In this document: in pieces, positions 9,106-17,481 of the stretch
Layout: the number at the start of each line of letters is the position of its first letter
Numbering within the stretch: the first letter of the stretch is position 1
Origin: JBBSAT01 sp046351235
GTDB taxonomy: Bacteria > Myxococcota_A > Polyangia > Polyangiales > Sandaracinaceae
DNA: 64,000 bases
Direction of reading: 5' to 3'
Assembly: GCA_046351235.1 (NCBI GenBank)
Contig: JAXLYV010000005.1
Coordinates: forward strand, 62,001-126,000
The notes under the pieces: model-generated
Databases searched by the model: none
Seen by the model: the letters and a program-made list of their open reading frames with translations, nothing else
What the model was told of the DNA's origin: nothing
Program-made: the position numbers and the translations under genes

Positions 9106-9855
9106 CTACGCGCGCGCGGCCAGGTGCTGGGCGGCGGCCTGTTCGATGCCGCGCGCCGCCGCGTCCATCGCGAGGAGCAGCTTGTCGCCGTGGCCGAACG
9201 CCATCGCGGACATGTCCGTGCAGCGGAACGTGAGCACGCCGCGGGCGCCGATCACGTGCACGTAGTGCTCGCCCGCGAACAGGCGCATGCCCTCCGCGAT
9301 GGCGGGCGCGATACGCGGGTCGTTCGTCTTCAGGGCCAGCACCGTGTCGAGCATCGGATCGCCGAACGAGGCCGGAGGCAACGCCAGCTGGGGCTCGGGC
9401 CGCATGTACTCGTTGGGCGTGCGCAGCGTCACCTCGAAGTCGGGGAACGGCGCCTGCACGCCGACGATCAAGCGCATGTCGAGCCACCGCATCACGTCGC
9501 GCGAGAGGAGATTGTCCTCGACGCGGAGGCGATCGACGTAGACGAGCTCCACGCGCCGGCCGCCGGGCGTGCCCTCCATCCGCAGCTCGATGTCGGGGCG
9601 GCTCGGCCTGCTCAACACGTTTCGGCTCATGGCCTGGCCGAGGTCCTGCCATCGGTTCGTGTAATAGAAGTTGAAGTTGGGATCGCCCTGCACGAGCGCC
9701 AGGCCCATGCGTTGCGCGACGGCGCCGGCACGCGCTTCGGTGTGCTGCTGCTCGGTTGCCGCCGCGGCGCCCATCATCCTCTGACGATAGAAGTAGGTCG
9801 CGCCCACGAACCCGATCATCACGAGCACCCACACGAAGGGCATCAGCGTCGCCAT
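9106..9855 (-). CDS. Membrane-anchored protein of unknown function
   Basis: 249 residues. One N-terminal membrane helix (FVWVLVMIGFVGATYFY) is followed by a soluble alpha/beta domain of about 220 residues with no catalytic motif I know. The ATG at 9855 has an AAGGTG ribosome-binding site five bases upstream; an in-frame ATG at 9843 is possible. It is the first gene of the minus-strand operon with the zinc-ribbon and PH-like membrane proteins, so the three may form one membrane complex. Confidence 0.65.
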   Translation of the reverse strand: MATLMPFVWVLVMIGFVGATYFYRQRMMGAAAATEQQHTEARAGAVAQRMGLALVQGDPNFNFYYTNRWQDLGQAMSRNVLSRPSRPDIELRMEGTPGGRRVELVYVDRLRVEDNLLSRDVMRWLDMRLIVGVQAPFPDFEVTLRTPNEYMRPEPQLALPPASFGDPMLDTVLALKTNDPRIAPAIAEGMRLFAGEHYVHVIGARGVLTFRCTDMSAMAFGHGDKLLLAMDAAARGIEQAAAQHLAARA

Positions 9856-10155
9856 GGGCGCACCTTGTACCGCGACGGCGTGCGGACGGCTCGCGTGGAA
9901 TGGGTCGCGACGCGATCTCGCGCCGGGACTCCCGTGATCGTGCAGCGCTACGGCGAGAGTGCGCGAGCATCGGATCGCGATCGAGCGCGGCGGCGGCACG
10001 AGCAGTCGTGCTCGTGTCGGCGGGAGGAGCGCACGACGCCACTCGTCCGACGCCACTCGTCGCCTCTGGGGGATCCGCGGCAGGACGACACGGCGGGTCG
10101 GCGGCCACTCCCGTCCCAGGTGACGAACGCGCTCGCGTGATCTAGACCCGCCCCC
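9856..10155. other. Divergent intergenic region, no gene seen
   Basis: These 300 bp separate the minus-strand membrane operon from the M1 aminopeptidase gene and must hold both promoters. Open frames that cross it have shadow-like codon use. I found no clear -35/-10 pair, riboswitch or RNA. Confidence 0.5.
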
Positions 10156-12951
10156 ATGTCGAAGGCGCGTCAGCTCGTGGTCCTGGCTCTGGCGGGGGTG
10201 ATCGGTTGCGGCGGCGGGGGCGGCGGCGGCACCGAGCCGCACACGGCGCCTCCACCTCCGGCGACGACATCGGGAGGCGACGCCACGAGCGACGCCGATG
10301 CGACGCCGCTGCGCTTGCCCACCGACGTCACGCCCACGCGCTACGCGCTCACGGTCGCGATCGACCCCGCGCAGCAGGTGTTCACCGGCGTCGCCGAGAT
10401 CGACGTCACGCTCGAGCACCGCCAGTCGCGCATCTGGATCCACGGCCAGCACCTCACCGTCTCCGAGATCGTCGCCACCGAGTCGGGCCGCGAGCCCATC
10501 ACCGGCGAGTGGCGCAGCGTCGACGACGAAGAGGGCATCGCGCGCGTCGTGCTCGAGCGCCCCGTCGGCCCGGGCAACGTGCGCCTGCGCATCCGCTACA
10601 CCGCGCACTTCGACGAGGCGCTCGAGGGCCTCTACCGCGTCGACGTCGGCGAGGACCACTACGCCTTCACGCAGTTCGAGTCGATCGCCGCGCGCAAGGC
10701 CTTCCCCTGCTTCGACGAGCCGCGCTTCAAGACGCCCTTCGACGTCACGCTCGTCGCGCCCGAGGCTCTCGGCGCGTTCGCGAACACGCGAGAGCTCGAG
10801 GTGGGCACGGCGGGCAACGGCCTCACGAGCCACCGCTTCGCGACGACCGAGCCGCTGCCGACCTACCTCGTGGCGTGGGCCGTCGGTCCGATCGACGTCG
10901 TCGAGGGCACCATCCCGCCCTCGAGCGTGCGCTCGACGCCGCTCCCGTTCCGCGGCCTCGCGCCGCGCGGTCGCGGGCCCGAGATGGCGTTCGCGATGCA
11001 GCACACGCCGGCCATCGTGCAGGCGCTCGAGGAGTGGTTCGGCATCGCGTACCCGTTCGACAAGCTCGACATCGTCGCCGTGCCGGACTTCGCCGCCGGC
11101 GCGATGGAGAACGCGGGCCTCGTCACGTTCCGCGACTCGCTCCTACTTCTGTCGGCCGACCCGCCGGTCTCGCAGCAGCGCGCCTACGCGTTCGTCATGG
11201 CGCACGAGCTCGCCCACCAGTGGTTCGGCGACCTCGTCACGATGGCGTGGTGGGACGACCTCTGGCTCAACGAGGCGTTCGCGAGCTGGATGGAGACCGG
11301 CATCGTGCAGCGCGTGTTCCCCGAGTTCCACGCCGAGCTGACCGAGCTGACGACCGAGCTCGAGGGCTTCGAGGCCGACTCGCTCGCGAGCGCCCGCCAG
11401 ATCCGCCAGCCCATCGAGTCGCGCCACGACATCGCCAACGCGTTCGACGGCATCACCTACAGCAAGGGCGCGAGCGTGATCATGACGCTCCAGCACTGGC
11501 TCGGGCCGGACGCGTTCCAGCAGGGCATCCGCAGCTATCTCGCCGCGCACGCGCGCGGCAGCGCGACGACGGCCGATCTCGTGAGCGCGCTGTCGGCGGC
11601 GAGCCACCAGGACGTGGGCCCCGTGCTCGACGCGTTCACGCTGCGCCCGGGCATTCCGCTCCTCGCCACGACCGTGACCTGCAACGAGGGCGCGCCGGCG
11701 ACGGTGAGCTTCGCACAGAGCCGCTACCTGCCGATGGGCTCGCACGCAGAGAGCGCGATGAGCTGGCCGGTGCCGCTCTGCGTGCGCTACGGCGTGACGA
11801 GCGCCGGTGCGCATCCGACGACGACGGTGCAGACGACGTGCGGTGTGGTGTCGGCGGACTCGCCTTCCATCACGCTCGAGGGGAACGCCTGCCCCGCGTG
11901 GGTGCAGCCGAACGCGGACGGAAGCTCGTACGCGCGCTTCACGCTTCCGGACGAGTGGCTCGCGCGCCTCGCGACGGCGATGAGCGCCGCGACGCCGCGC
12001 GGCGGCACGCCGATGCTGAGCGATCGCGATCGCGTGACGGTGGCCGACTCGGTGGGCGCGGGCTTCCAGGCGGGGCGCATCCCGTTCGGCTCCGCGCTCG
12101 GCACGCTCGCGCCGCTCGCGAGCTCGACGAACCGCTTCGTCGCCACGGCGCCGACGGGCCTGCTCTCGTTCGCGCACGACTACCTGCTCGAGCCCTCGGA
12201 CGAGGCGGCCTTCCAGCGCTACGGCAGCCAGCTCTACGCCTCGCAGCTGCGCACGCTCGGCTGGGCGCCGCGCCGCGGGGTGACCGAGGACGGCGACACG
12301 CGCCTGCTCCGCGCGGCCGTGCTCACGTTCCTCGCGCTCGAAGCGCGCGACGCGGGCGTGCGGCGCGAGGCCGCGCGCCGCGGTCAGGCCTACGTGGCGG
12401 GCGGGACGATCCACGCCGACGCGGTGCCGACCGATCTCGCGGAGCTGGCGCTGACGGTGGCGGTGCAGGAGGGCGATGCCGCCTTCTTGGACTCTCTGTT
12501 GTCGATCCTCGGCACGAGCGAGGACGCCGTGGTGCGCGGCAACATCCTGCGCGCGATCGCGCAGGTGGACGACGACGCGCTGCGCCCGCGCGCGCTCGCG
12601 CTCGCGCTCGACGAGCGCCTCCGCGTGAACGAGGTGTTCCGCCCCATCTCCGGCCAGTTCGGCGATCCGGCGGGCCGCGACGCGGCGTGGACCTGGCTCC
12701 AGGCCAACTACGACGGCCTGCGCCAGCACATCGGCCCCGAGTACGCGGGCTACCTGCCGCTCGTCACGGCCGGGTTCTGCACGCACGCGCGCGCCGAAGA
12801 GGTGCGCGCCTTCTTCGCGCCGCGCATGGCCGAGACCAGCGGCGGCCCGCGCAACCTCGACGGCGCCGTCGAGGAGATCGAGCTCTGCGCGGCCCGCGCC
12901 GACGCGAACCGCGAGAGCGCCCGCGCGTTCTTCCGCGCCGCGCACCACTGA
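10156..12951 (+). CDS. M1 family zinc aminopeptidase, lipoprotein
   Basis: 931 residues. The signal peptide ends in a lipobox, VIGC, followed by a run of glycines and a Pro/Thr-rich linker, so the enzyme is probably lipid-anchored in the envelope. The GAMEN exopeptidase motif appears as GAMENAGLVTFR, and the zinc site as HELAHQWFGDLVT (about residue 350) with the distal glutamate in LNEAFASWME. An N-terminal beta domain, the thermolysin-like core and a long helical C-terminal domain of the ERAP1 type are all present, so it is full length. It should remove N-terminal residues from peptides. ATG 10156 directly precedes the signal peptide. Confidence 0.93.
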   Translation: MSKARQLVVLALAGVIGCGGGGGGGTEPHTAPPPPATTSGGDATSDADATPLRLPTDVTPTRYALTVAIDPAQQVFTGVAEIDVTLEHRQSRIWIHGQHLTVSEIVATESGREPITGEWRSVDDEEGIARVVLERPVGPGNVRLRIRYTAHFDEALEGLYRVDVGEDHYAFTQFESIAARKAFPCFDEPRFKTPFDVTLVAPEALGAFANTRELEVGTAGNGLTSHRFATTEPLPTYLVAWAVGPIDVVEGTIPPSSVRSTPLPFRGLAPRGRGPEMAFAMQHTPAIVQALEEWFGIAYPFDKLDIVAVPDFAAGAMENAGLVTFRDSLLLLSADPPVSQQRAYAFVMAHELAHQWFGDLVTMAWWDDLWLNEAFASWMETGIVQRVFPEFHAELTELTTELEGFEADSLASARQIRQPIESRHDIANAFDGITYSKGASVIMTLQHWLGPDAFQQGIRSYLAAHARGSATTADLVSALSAASHQDVGPVLDAFTLRPGIPLLATTVTCNEGAPATVSFAQSRYLPMGSHAESAMSWPVPLCVRYGVTSAGAHPTTTVQTTCGVVSADSPSITLEGNACPAWVQPNADGSSYARFTLPDEWLARLATAMSAATPRGGTPMLSDRDRVTVADSVGAGFQAGRIPFGSALGTLAPLASSTNRFVATAPTGLLSFAHDYLLEPSDEAAFQRYGSQLYASQLRTLGWAPRRGVTEDGDTRLLRAAVLTFLALEARDAGVRREAARRGQAYVAGGTIHADAVPTDLAELALTVAVQEGDAAFLDSLLSILGTSEDAVVRGNILRAIAQVDDDALRPRALALALDERLRVNEVFRPISGQFGDPAGRDAAWTWLQANYDGLRQHIGPEYAGYLPLVTAGFCTHARAEEVRAFFAPRMAETSGGPRNLDGAVEEIELCAARADANRESARAFFRAAHH

Positions 12952-12999
12952 CCGCTCGCGTCGTCGCCCGTGCTGCGAGGGCGATTGGCGGTGGTCGGG

Positions 13000-13701
13000 T
13001 CAGCGATGAAGGAACACGACGAACGACCGGAGGCAGCTCCCGGTCGCTCGTCGTGGCCAGGGCGTTCCGAGCAGCGCCTCGGACGAGGCGTCATCGCGGA
13101 TCCCGTCGATGCGCACCTCCGCGATCGGGGGCGCCCCTCCCGCACAGTCCGCGAGGAAGAGCTTCACGCCGTGCGGCCCTGGCGAAGCGAGCGCCGGGCT
13201 CAAAGAAGCACGGATCTGCGGCACCAGTGGATGGGCCAGCGCCCAGTCACGCAGAGCGATGGCGTCGGCATGTGCGGAAGCAGGTCCGAACGCGATGAGC
13301 GGTCCGTGCACCGAGTGCCACTCGGCGAGGCCGAGCGTGGGGTCGTGGTCTGCGTGGTCCGCGAAGCGCCCGTCGCGATACCCGAGCTCCAAGATCGCAG
13401 GCGCAGTCGTGCTCGCCCAGAGGTGCGCGACGGACTTCGCCGCCGCGTCGTCGCAGGCAGACGGGCCGGCAGCGCAGTCCCAGAGCGCTCCGAGGCCGGG
13501 AACCCCGTTCAGCGCGATGCCGATGTCGACGTGCCCGCGCCCCGCATCCGCATGCAGTTCGGCCGTTCGAACCGCGCCGAGCGGGCTCCGCATGCGCACC
13601 CCGTCCCGCTCCCAAGTTACGCCCGTGAGCTCCTCGAGCTCCGTCACCAGGGCTCTGGCGACCCGCTCGGCCCAGGCGCTCGTGTCCGCGGCTTCCGGCA
13701 T
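13000..13701 (-). CDS. DUF6348-like protein
   Basis: 233 residues, soluble, no signal peptide. VRMRSPLGAVRTAELHADAG, VDIGIALNG, LWDCAAG and HGVKLFLADC are the most regular segments and resemble the DUF6348 family; I assign this from memory and with moderate confidence. The gene lies alone, convergent with the aminopeptidase gene and divergent from the PpiC gene. Function unknown. The start is ATG 13701. Confidence 0.65.
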   Translation of the reverse strand: MPEAADTSAWAERVARALVTELEELTGVTWERDGVRMRSPLGAVRTAELHADAGRGHVDIGIALNGVPGLGALWDCAAGPSACDDAAAKSVAHLWASTTAPAILELGYRDGRFADHADHDPTLGLAEWHSVHGPLIAFGPASAHADAIALRDWALAHPLVPQIRASLSPALASPGPHGVKLFLADCAGGAPPIAEVRIDGIRDDASSEALLGTPWPRRATGSCLRSFVVFLHR

Positions 13702-13812
13702 CGCTCGATTCTGCCCGAAGCCCGGGCGCGCGCCTGAAACCGCGCCAGCGAGGCTTCCGCGACTGGTTGCCGCCCATTCGGCGGCCGTGCTAATCCGCGC
13801 TCGGTTTCCCGC

Positions 13813-14880
13813 ATGAATCGCCGTTTTCTCGCGCTCCTCGCCGCCTCGGTCGTCGGATCGATCGCGCTCGCTTGCTCGGGCGGCGACGGCGATCAGGGCG
13901 GCGGCAGCCGGGCGGACGAGCCGCGCGTGCACGGCCTCACCGAGGAGCAGGCGGCGCAGACGCTCGCGAAGATCGGCGATCACACGATCACGGTCGGCGA
14001 GTTCGCCGAGGCGATCGCCAACAAGGGGCCTTATCTCTCGGCTCGCTACAACAGCCCCGAGCGCCGTCGCGAGCTGCTCGACCAGATGGTGCGCTTCGAG
14101 CTGCTCGCCCAAGAGGCGCACGCGCAGCACTTCGACGAGGCGCCCGAGGTGCGGCGCACCGAGCAGCAGCTCGTGATCCGCCGCTTCCTCGAGCACGAGT
14201 ACGAAGAGCGCATCCAGCCCGAGGACATCACCGACGACGAGGTGCGCGCGTACTACGAGGCGCACCCGGCGGAGTTCCACCAGCCCGAGCAGGTCCGCAT
14301 CAGCCACATCCTGTTCACGCGCGAGGCCGACGCGCAGCGTGTGCTGCGGCAGCTCCAGGCGAGCCCCTCCGACGTGCGCCTGTTCCGCCAGCTCGCCGAG
14401 CAGTTCGACACCGACGCGACCACGCGCGACCGCTTCGGCGACGTGGGCTTCTTCTCTCGCCCGGCCGAGCGTCGCGACGGCGAGCCGACCGTGCCGGACG
14501 AGGTCGCCACGGCGGCCTTCTCGCTCGAGACGATCGGCGCCGTCTACGGCGAGGTCGTCCACAGCGCGCGCGGCTTCGAGATCGTGAAGCTCACGGGCCG
14601 CCGCGGCGCGCTCGATCGCTCGCTCGAGGAGTCGTCGCGGCCCATCCGCAGCCGCCTCGTGCGCGAGCGGCGCGAGCACGAGATCGAGGCGCTCGTGGAG
14701 CGGCTCACCGCGGAGGCCGACGTGGAGGAGCACCTCGACGTGCTCGACGACATCCACATCGAGGACGAGGGCGGCAGCTACCCGGCGATCCCCGAGGGCG
14801 CGGTCGACGGGCCGGTCTCGCCGCGCTTGCCGCCGGGCGCGCCGGTCCCGCAGCCGCCCACGACGGGGGTGACGCCGTGA
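13813..14880 (+). CDS. PpiC/parvulin-type peptidyl-prolyl isomerase lipoprotein
   Basis: 355 residues. The signal peptide ends in a lipobox (IALACSGG), followed by a Gly/Asp-rich linker. A SurA-N-like helical chaperone region (about 50-145) with ARYNSPERRRELLDQMVRFELL precedes a parvulin domain (about 145-265) starting RISHILF and containing GDVGFF. The tail is Pro-rich. It is expected to help outer-membrane protein folding in the periplasm. Its TGA overlaps the GTG of the next SurA-like gene, so the two chaperones are translationally coupled. Confidence 0.9.
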   Translation: MNRRFLALLAASVVGSIALACSGGDGDQGGGSRADEPRVHGLTEEQAAQTLAKIGDHTITVGEFAEAIANKGPYLSARYNSPERRRELLDQMVRFELLAQEAHAQHFDEAPEVRRTEQQLVIRRFLEHEYEERIQPEDITDDEVRAYYEAHPAEFHQPEQVRISHILFTREADAQRVLRQLQASPSDVRLFRQLAEQFDTDATTRDRFGDVGFFSRPAERRDGEPTVPDEVATAAFSLETIGAVYGEVVHSARGFEIVKLTGRRGALDRSLEESSRPIRSRLVRERREHEIEALVERLTAEADVEEHLDVLDDIHIEDEGGSYPAIPEGAVDGPVSPRLPPGAPVPQPPTTGVTP

Positions 14881-15860
14881 AGCACGTTCGTGTGGCCTTG
14901 GTGCTCGCTTCGCTCGCGGGCGCGCTCGTGGCGCCCTTCGTGGCCGTGCAGCCGACGGAGGCCGACGTCATCGAGCGCGTGGTCGCCGTGGTGAACGACG
15001 ACGCGATCTTCCTGAGCGAGCTGCGCGAGAAGGCCGCGCCCTACCTCTCGCGCGCGATGGGCGCGCCGACCGAGGCGCAGCGCCTGCAGGCGATCCGCCA
15101 GATCTACACGCAGGTGCTCGACCACCTCATCGACCAGAAGCTCGTCGAGCAGGCGGCCGAGGAAGAGGAGATCACGGTCACCGACGCCGACGTCACGGCG
15201 GCGATCGACAACGTGCGCCAGCAGTCGGGCCTCACCGGCCAGGCCTTCTGGAACGCCGTGGCGCAGCAAGGCTTCGGCACCGAAGAGGAGTACCGCGAGG
15301 ACATCCGCGCGCAGCTCGTGCACTTCCGCCTTCTGAACGAGCGGATGGGCAACCGCGTGAACATCACCGAAGAGGACGTGCAGCAGCGCTACGACGAAGA
15401 GGTCGCGCGGGCTCGCCGCACGGCGCACTTCGACGCCGCGCAGATCCTCTTCCCGGTGGGGGACCACGCGTCGGCGTCGGAGATCGCGCGCGTTCGCCGC
15501 GCGGCCGAGGCCGTGCGGGACGACATCGAGGACCAGGACGACTTCGAGGACGCGATGGCCGACCACGGCGGCCGCGAGCTCCACAACCTGTCGCAGGGCA
15601 GCCTCGACACCGAGCTCGAAGAGACGCTGATGAACCTCGAAGAGGGCGAGGTCAGCCCCGTCGTGCGCGGCAGCCGCGGCTTCTTCGTGTTCCTGCTCCG
15701 CGCGCGCCACTACGCGTCGGAGTCGGTCCCGAGCTACGAGAGCGTTCGGATGCAGCTCTACAACCAGATGCGTCAGGACGCGATGCAGCGTCAGGAGACC
15801 GCGCTGATGGAAGAGCTGCGTCGCGACGCCTCGATCCAGCGCCTCCTCGACGAGGAGTGA
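14877..15860 (+). CDS. SurA-like periplasmic chaperone/PPIase
   Basis: 327 residues with a cleavable signal peptide. VIERVVAVVNDDAIFLSELR is the classic SurA N-terminal start, followed by a helical region with LDHLIDQKLVEQAAEEE. A single parvulin-like domain (about 180-285) has the AQILFPV strand and LEEGEVSPVVRGSRGFFVFLL near its end; E. coli SurA has two such domains. GTG 14877 overlaps the previous stop. Together with the lipoprotein PpiC it forms a two-gene envelope-folding operon. The gene ends 22 bp before an inverted-repeat arm. Confidence 0.9.
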   Translation: MKHVRVALVLASLAGALVAPFVAVQPTEADVIERVVAVVNDDAIFLSELREKAAPYLSRAMGAPTEAQRLQAIRQIYTQVLDHLIDQKLVEQAAEEEEITVTDADVTAAIDNVRQQSGLTGQAFWNAVAQQGFGTEEEYREDIRAQLVHFRLLNERMGNRVNITEEDVQQRYDEEVARARRTAHFDAAQILFPVGDHASASEIARVRRAAEAVRDDIEDQDDFEDAMADHGGRELHNLSQGSLDTELEETLMNLEEGEVSPVVRGSRGFFVFLLRARHYASESVPSYESVRMQLYNQMRQDAMQRQETALMEELRRDASIQRLLDEE

Positions 15861-15882
15861 CCCCGGTCGCGGGTGATCGAGT

Positions 15883-15960
15883 CCGATCGCGGAGGCGGTG
15901 TACCTGCTCGAGCTCCGCAGTCCCTCACCCTAGCCCTGGTACGAAAATGACGTTCTAAGT
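15883..15960 (+). repeat. Left arm of long imperfect inverted repeat
   Basis: Starting at ccgatcgcggaggcggtgt, this arm matches the reverse complement of 19280-19352 over about 75 bases with only a handful of mismatches and one short indel. The best shared block is ctgctcgagctccgcagtcc, followed by ctggtacgaaaatga. Its inner end overlaps the last codons of the IS110 remnant. It begins 22 bp downstream of the SurA stop codon. Confidence 0.85.
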
Positions 15961-17179
15961 TGCGGTATCTGCTGGGCTCACGTCGCGTTCGGTGACGCTG
16001 ACGTGCAGGCCCATGCTCTCCAAGCGTTGGACGAGGCGGTCGACGGTTCGTCCTCGGTCGCGCCGGTCGAGATAGGTCGCGCCGAGGTCTGCGTACGCGA
16101 CCCGGCCCGTCAGCATGCGGTGGACCGCGCAGATGATCTTGTTCGCGATCGCGATCGCCGCGCGCTTGGCGCCGCGGGCAGCTCGGAGCCGGTAGTACTT
16201 GTCCCGCAGGTACGTGCCCTTCGTGTTCGCGGCGCCCAGCGCGGCTCGACCAGGGTGGTGGTCGCGCACGTTGCCGCTGCGGCGCTGGCACCGAGCCGCT
16301 TGCCTGCGCTCACCCGTTCCCCGGGAGCACACCGGCCCAGGCTGCGAGGTTGGGCTCTGCGAAGCGTGTCATGTCCACGCCGGTCTCCGACAGGATGTCC
16401 CGGCTCCTTGGCGGTCGACGCCGGGGATCGTGTCGAGCAGGTCGACCTCGGCTCGATGCGGCTCGAAGCGAGCTGATCTCGGCGTCGAGCTTGGCGATGT
16501 GTCCGTCCAGAGCGTCGACGAGGTCGAGCTCCATCTGCAGGAGCTTGTGGTGCGGAAGGAGAGTTCCTCGAGCGCCCGAACGAGGGTGGGGATCTTCTTG
16601 CGCATCGCGCCGCGCGCCAGTTGTGCGATCTGCAGCGGCGTCGCGTGCCTGCGATGAGCGCCGCACCATCGCCAGCCCGACACGCCGAGGATGTCGGCGA
16701 TGACGGCGCCGCTTCACGTTCGCCGTGACGAGCACCTTCTGCAACCGGTTCAGCTGACGCGAGCGCCTTGCACCAAGCTCCGCCGAGAGCGCGTGAGGTC
16801 ACGAAGGCGCGAAACCCGCCGTCGGCACGAAGCTCTTGCGCAACAAGCCCCACTGAAGAAGCTGCGCGATCAGCGCGCGTCGTTCAGTCCGTCTTGCGAC
16901 CGGGCACCTTCTTGATGGGTGCGCGTTCACCCCAGAGGTCGAGCGCTGGTGCTGCTCCAGCGCCGCGTACACCGGCAGCCAATACGACCCCGTCCCCTCC
17001 ATTGCGACGTGGTCACGCGGTGCTGCAGCAGCCACGCGCACAAGTCGCGAAGGCCGTCCGTCATCGCCGAGAACTCGCCGCTCGACGGCCTGCTACGCAA
17101 TCTCGACGATCAGCGCACAAGCGACCACCGTCAGCTGGTGCACGTCGAGCCCACACACGCGCTCCGACACGACTTCCAT
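15955..17179 (-). pseudogene. IS110-family transposase, broken by several frameshifts
   Basis: Pieces of one IS110 transposase appear in order in different minus-strand frames. The N-terminus starts at ATG 17179 with an ggaggtg ribosome-binding site and CGLDVHQLTVVAC (the first RuvC-like aspartate), then stops after 28 residues. Next come VAMEGTGSYWLPVYAALEQH, QKVLVTANVK, DMTRFAEPNLAAWAGVLPGNG and finally NTKGTYLRDKYYRLRAARGAKRA shifted by frame to the stop at 15955. At least three frame changes are needed, so it cannot make an active enzyme. The loss pattern suggests an old insertion. Confidence 0.85.
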
Positions 17180-17442
17180 CTCGCACCTCCAGAGTGGAGC
17201 GGATGCGCCGGGTGCAGCAGGTACAGGAACGATCCTGGTACTCGGCCTCCCCCTCGCGGGGCGCGCCAACAACAGATACCTTCAGCGCTGCACGGACCAG
17301 TCTCTCCCGCGGGCTGTGAACTCCATTGGGACTTGCGGTCTTGGTCCGGTCGCACCGCTCCACGATCGTGAGCATGCGGCTGGTCCGTGCGCCTTCCCGC
17401 CCCTCATTTTCAACACCGCCAGGTGCGCGGCAGCGCATCAAA

Positions 17443-17465
17443 TCTCTCCCGCTTAGCGGGAGAGA
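17443..17465. terminator. Perfect 23-base hairpin, possible bidirectional terminator
   Basis: tctctcccgct and agcgggagaga form an 11-bp perfect stem around a single central T. It lies just outside the left end of the IS66 element. There is no T-run, so a terminator role is uncertain; it could equally be a structural end of an older element. Confidence 0.45.
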
Positions 17466-17473
17466 GCTGGGCT

Positions 17474-17481
17474 GCGCCGGC
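17474..17481. repeat. IS66 target-site duplication, left copy
   Basis: gcgccggc directly abuts the left IS end and is repeated exactly at 18987-18994. Eight bases is the duplication length known for the IS66 family. Confidence 0.88.

Larger units (their letters stand above)
17180..17481. other. Spacer between IS110 remnant and IS66 element
   Basis: About 300 bp with no convincing gene. It would include the upstream end of the IS110 element. It contains a 23-base hairpin (17443-17465) and ends in the left copy of the IS66 target duplication. Confidence 0.5.

Noticed and set aside
10206..13298. A 1030-residue open frame overlapping the aminopeptidase gene
   Set aside because: It is an Arg/Ala/His-rich shadow of a GC-rich gene in another frame; the M1 aminopeptidase frame explains the region.
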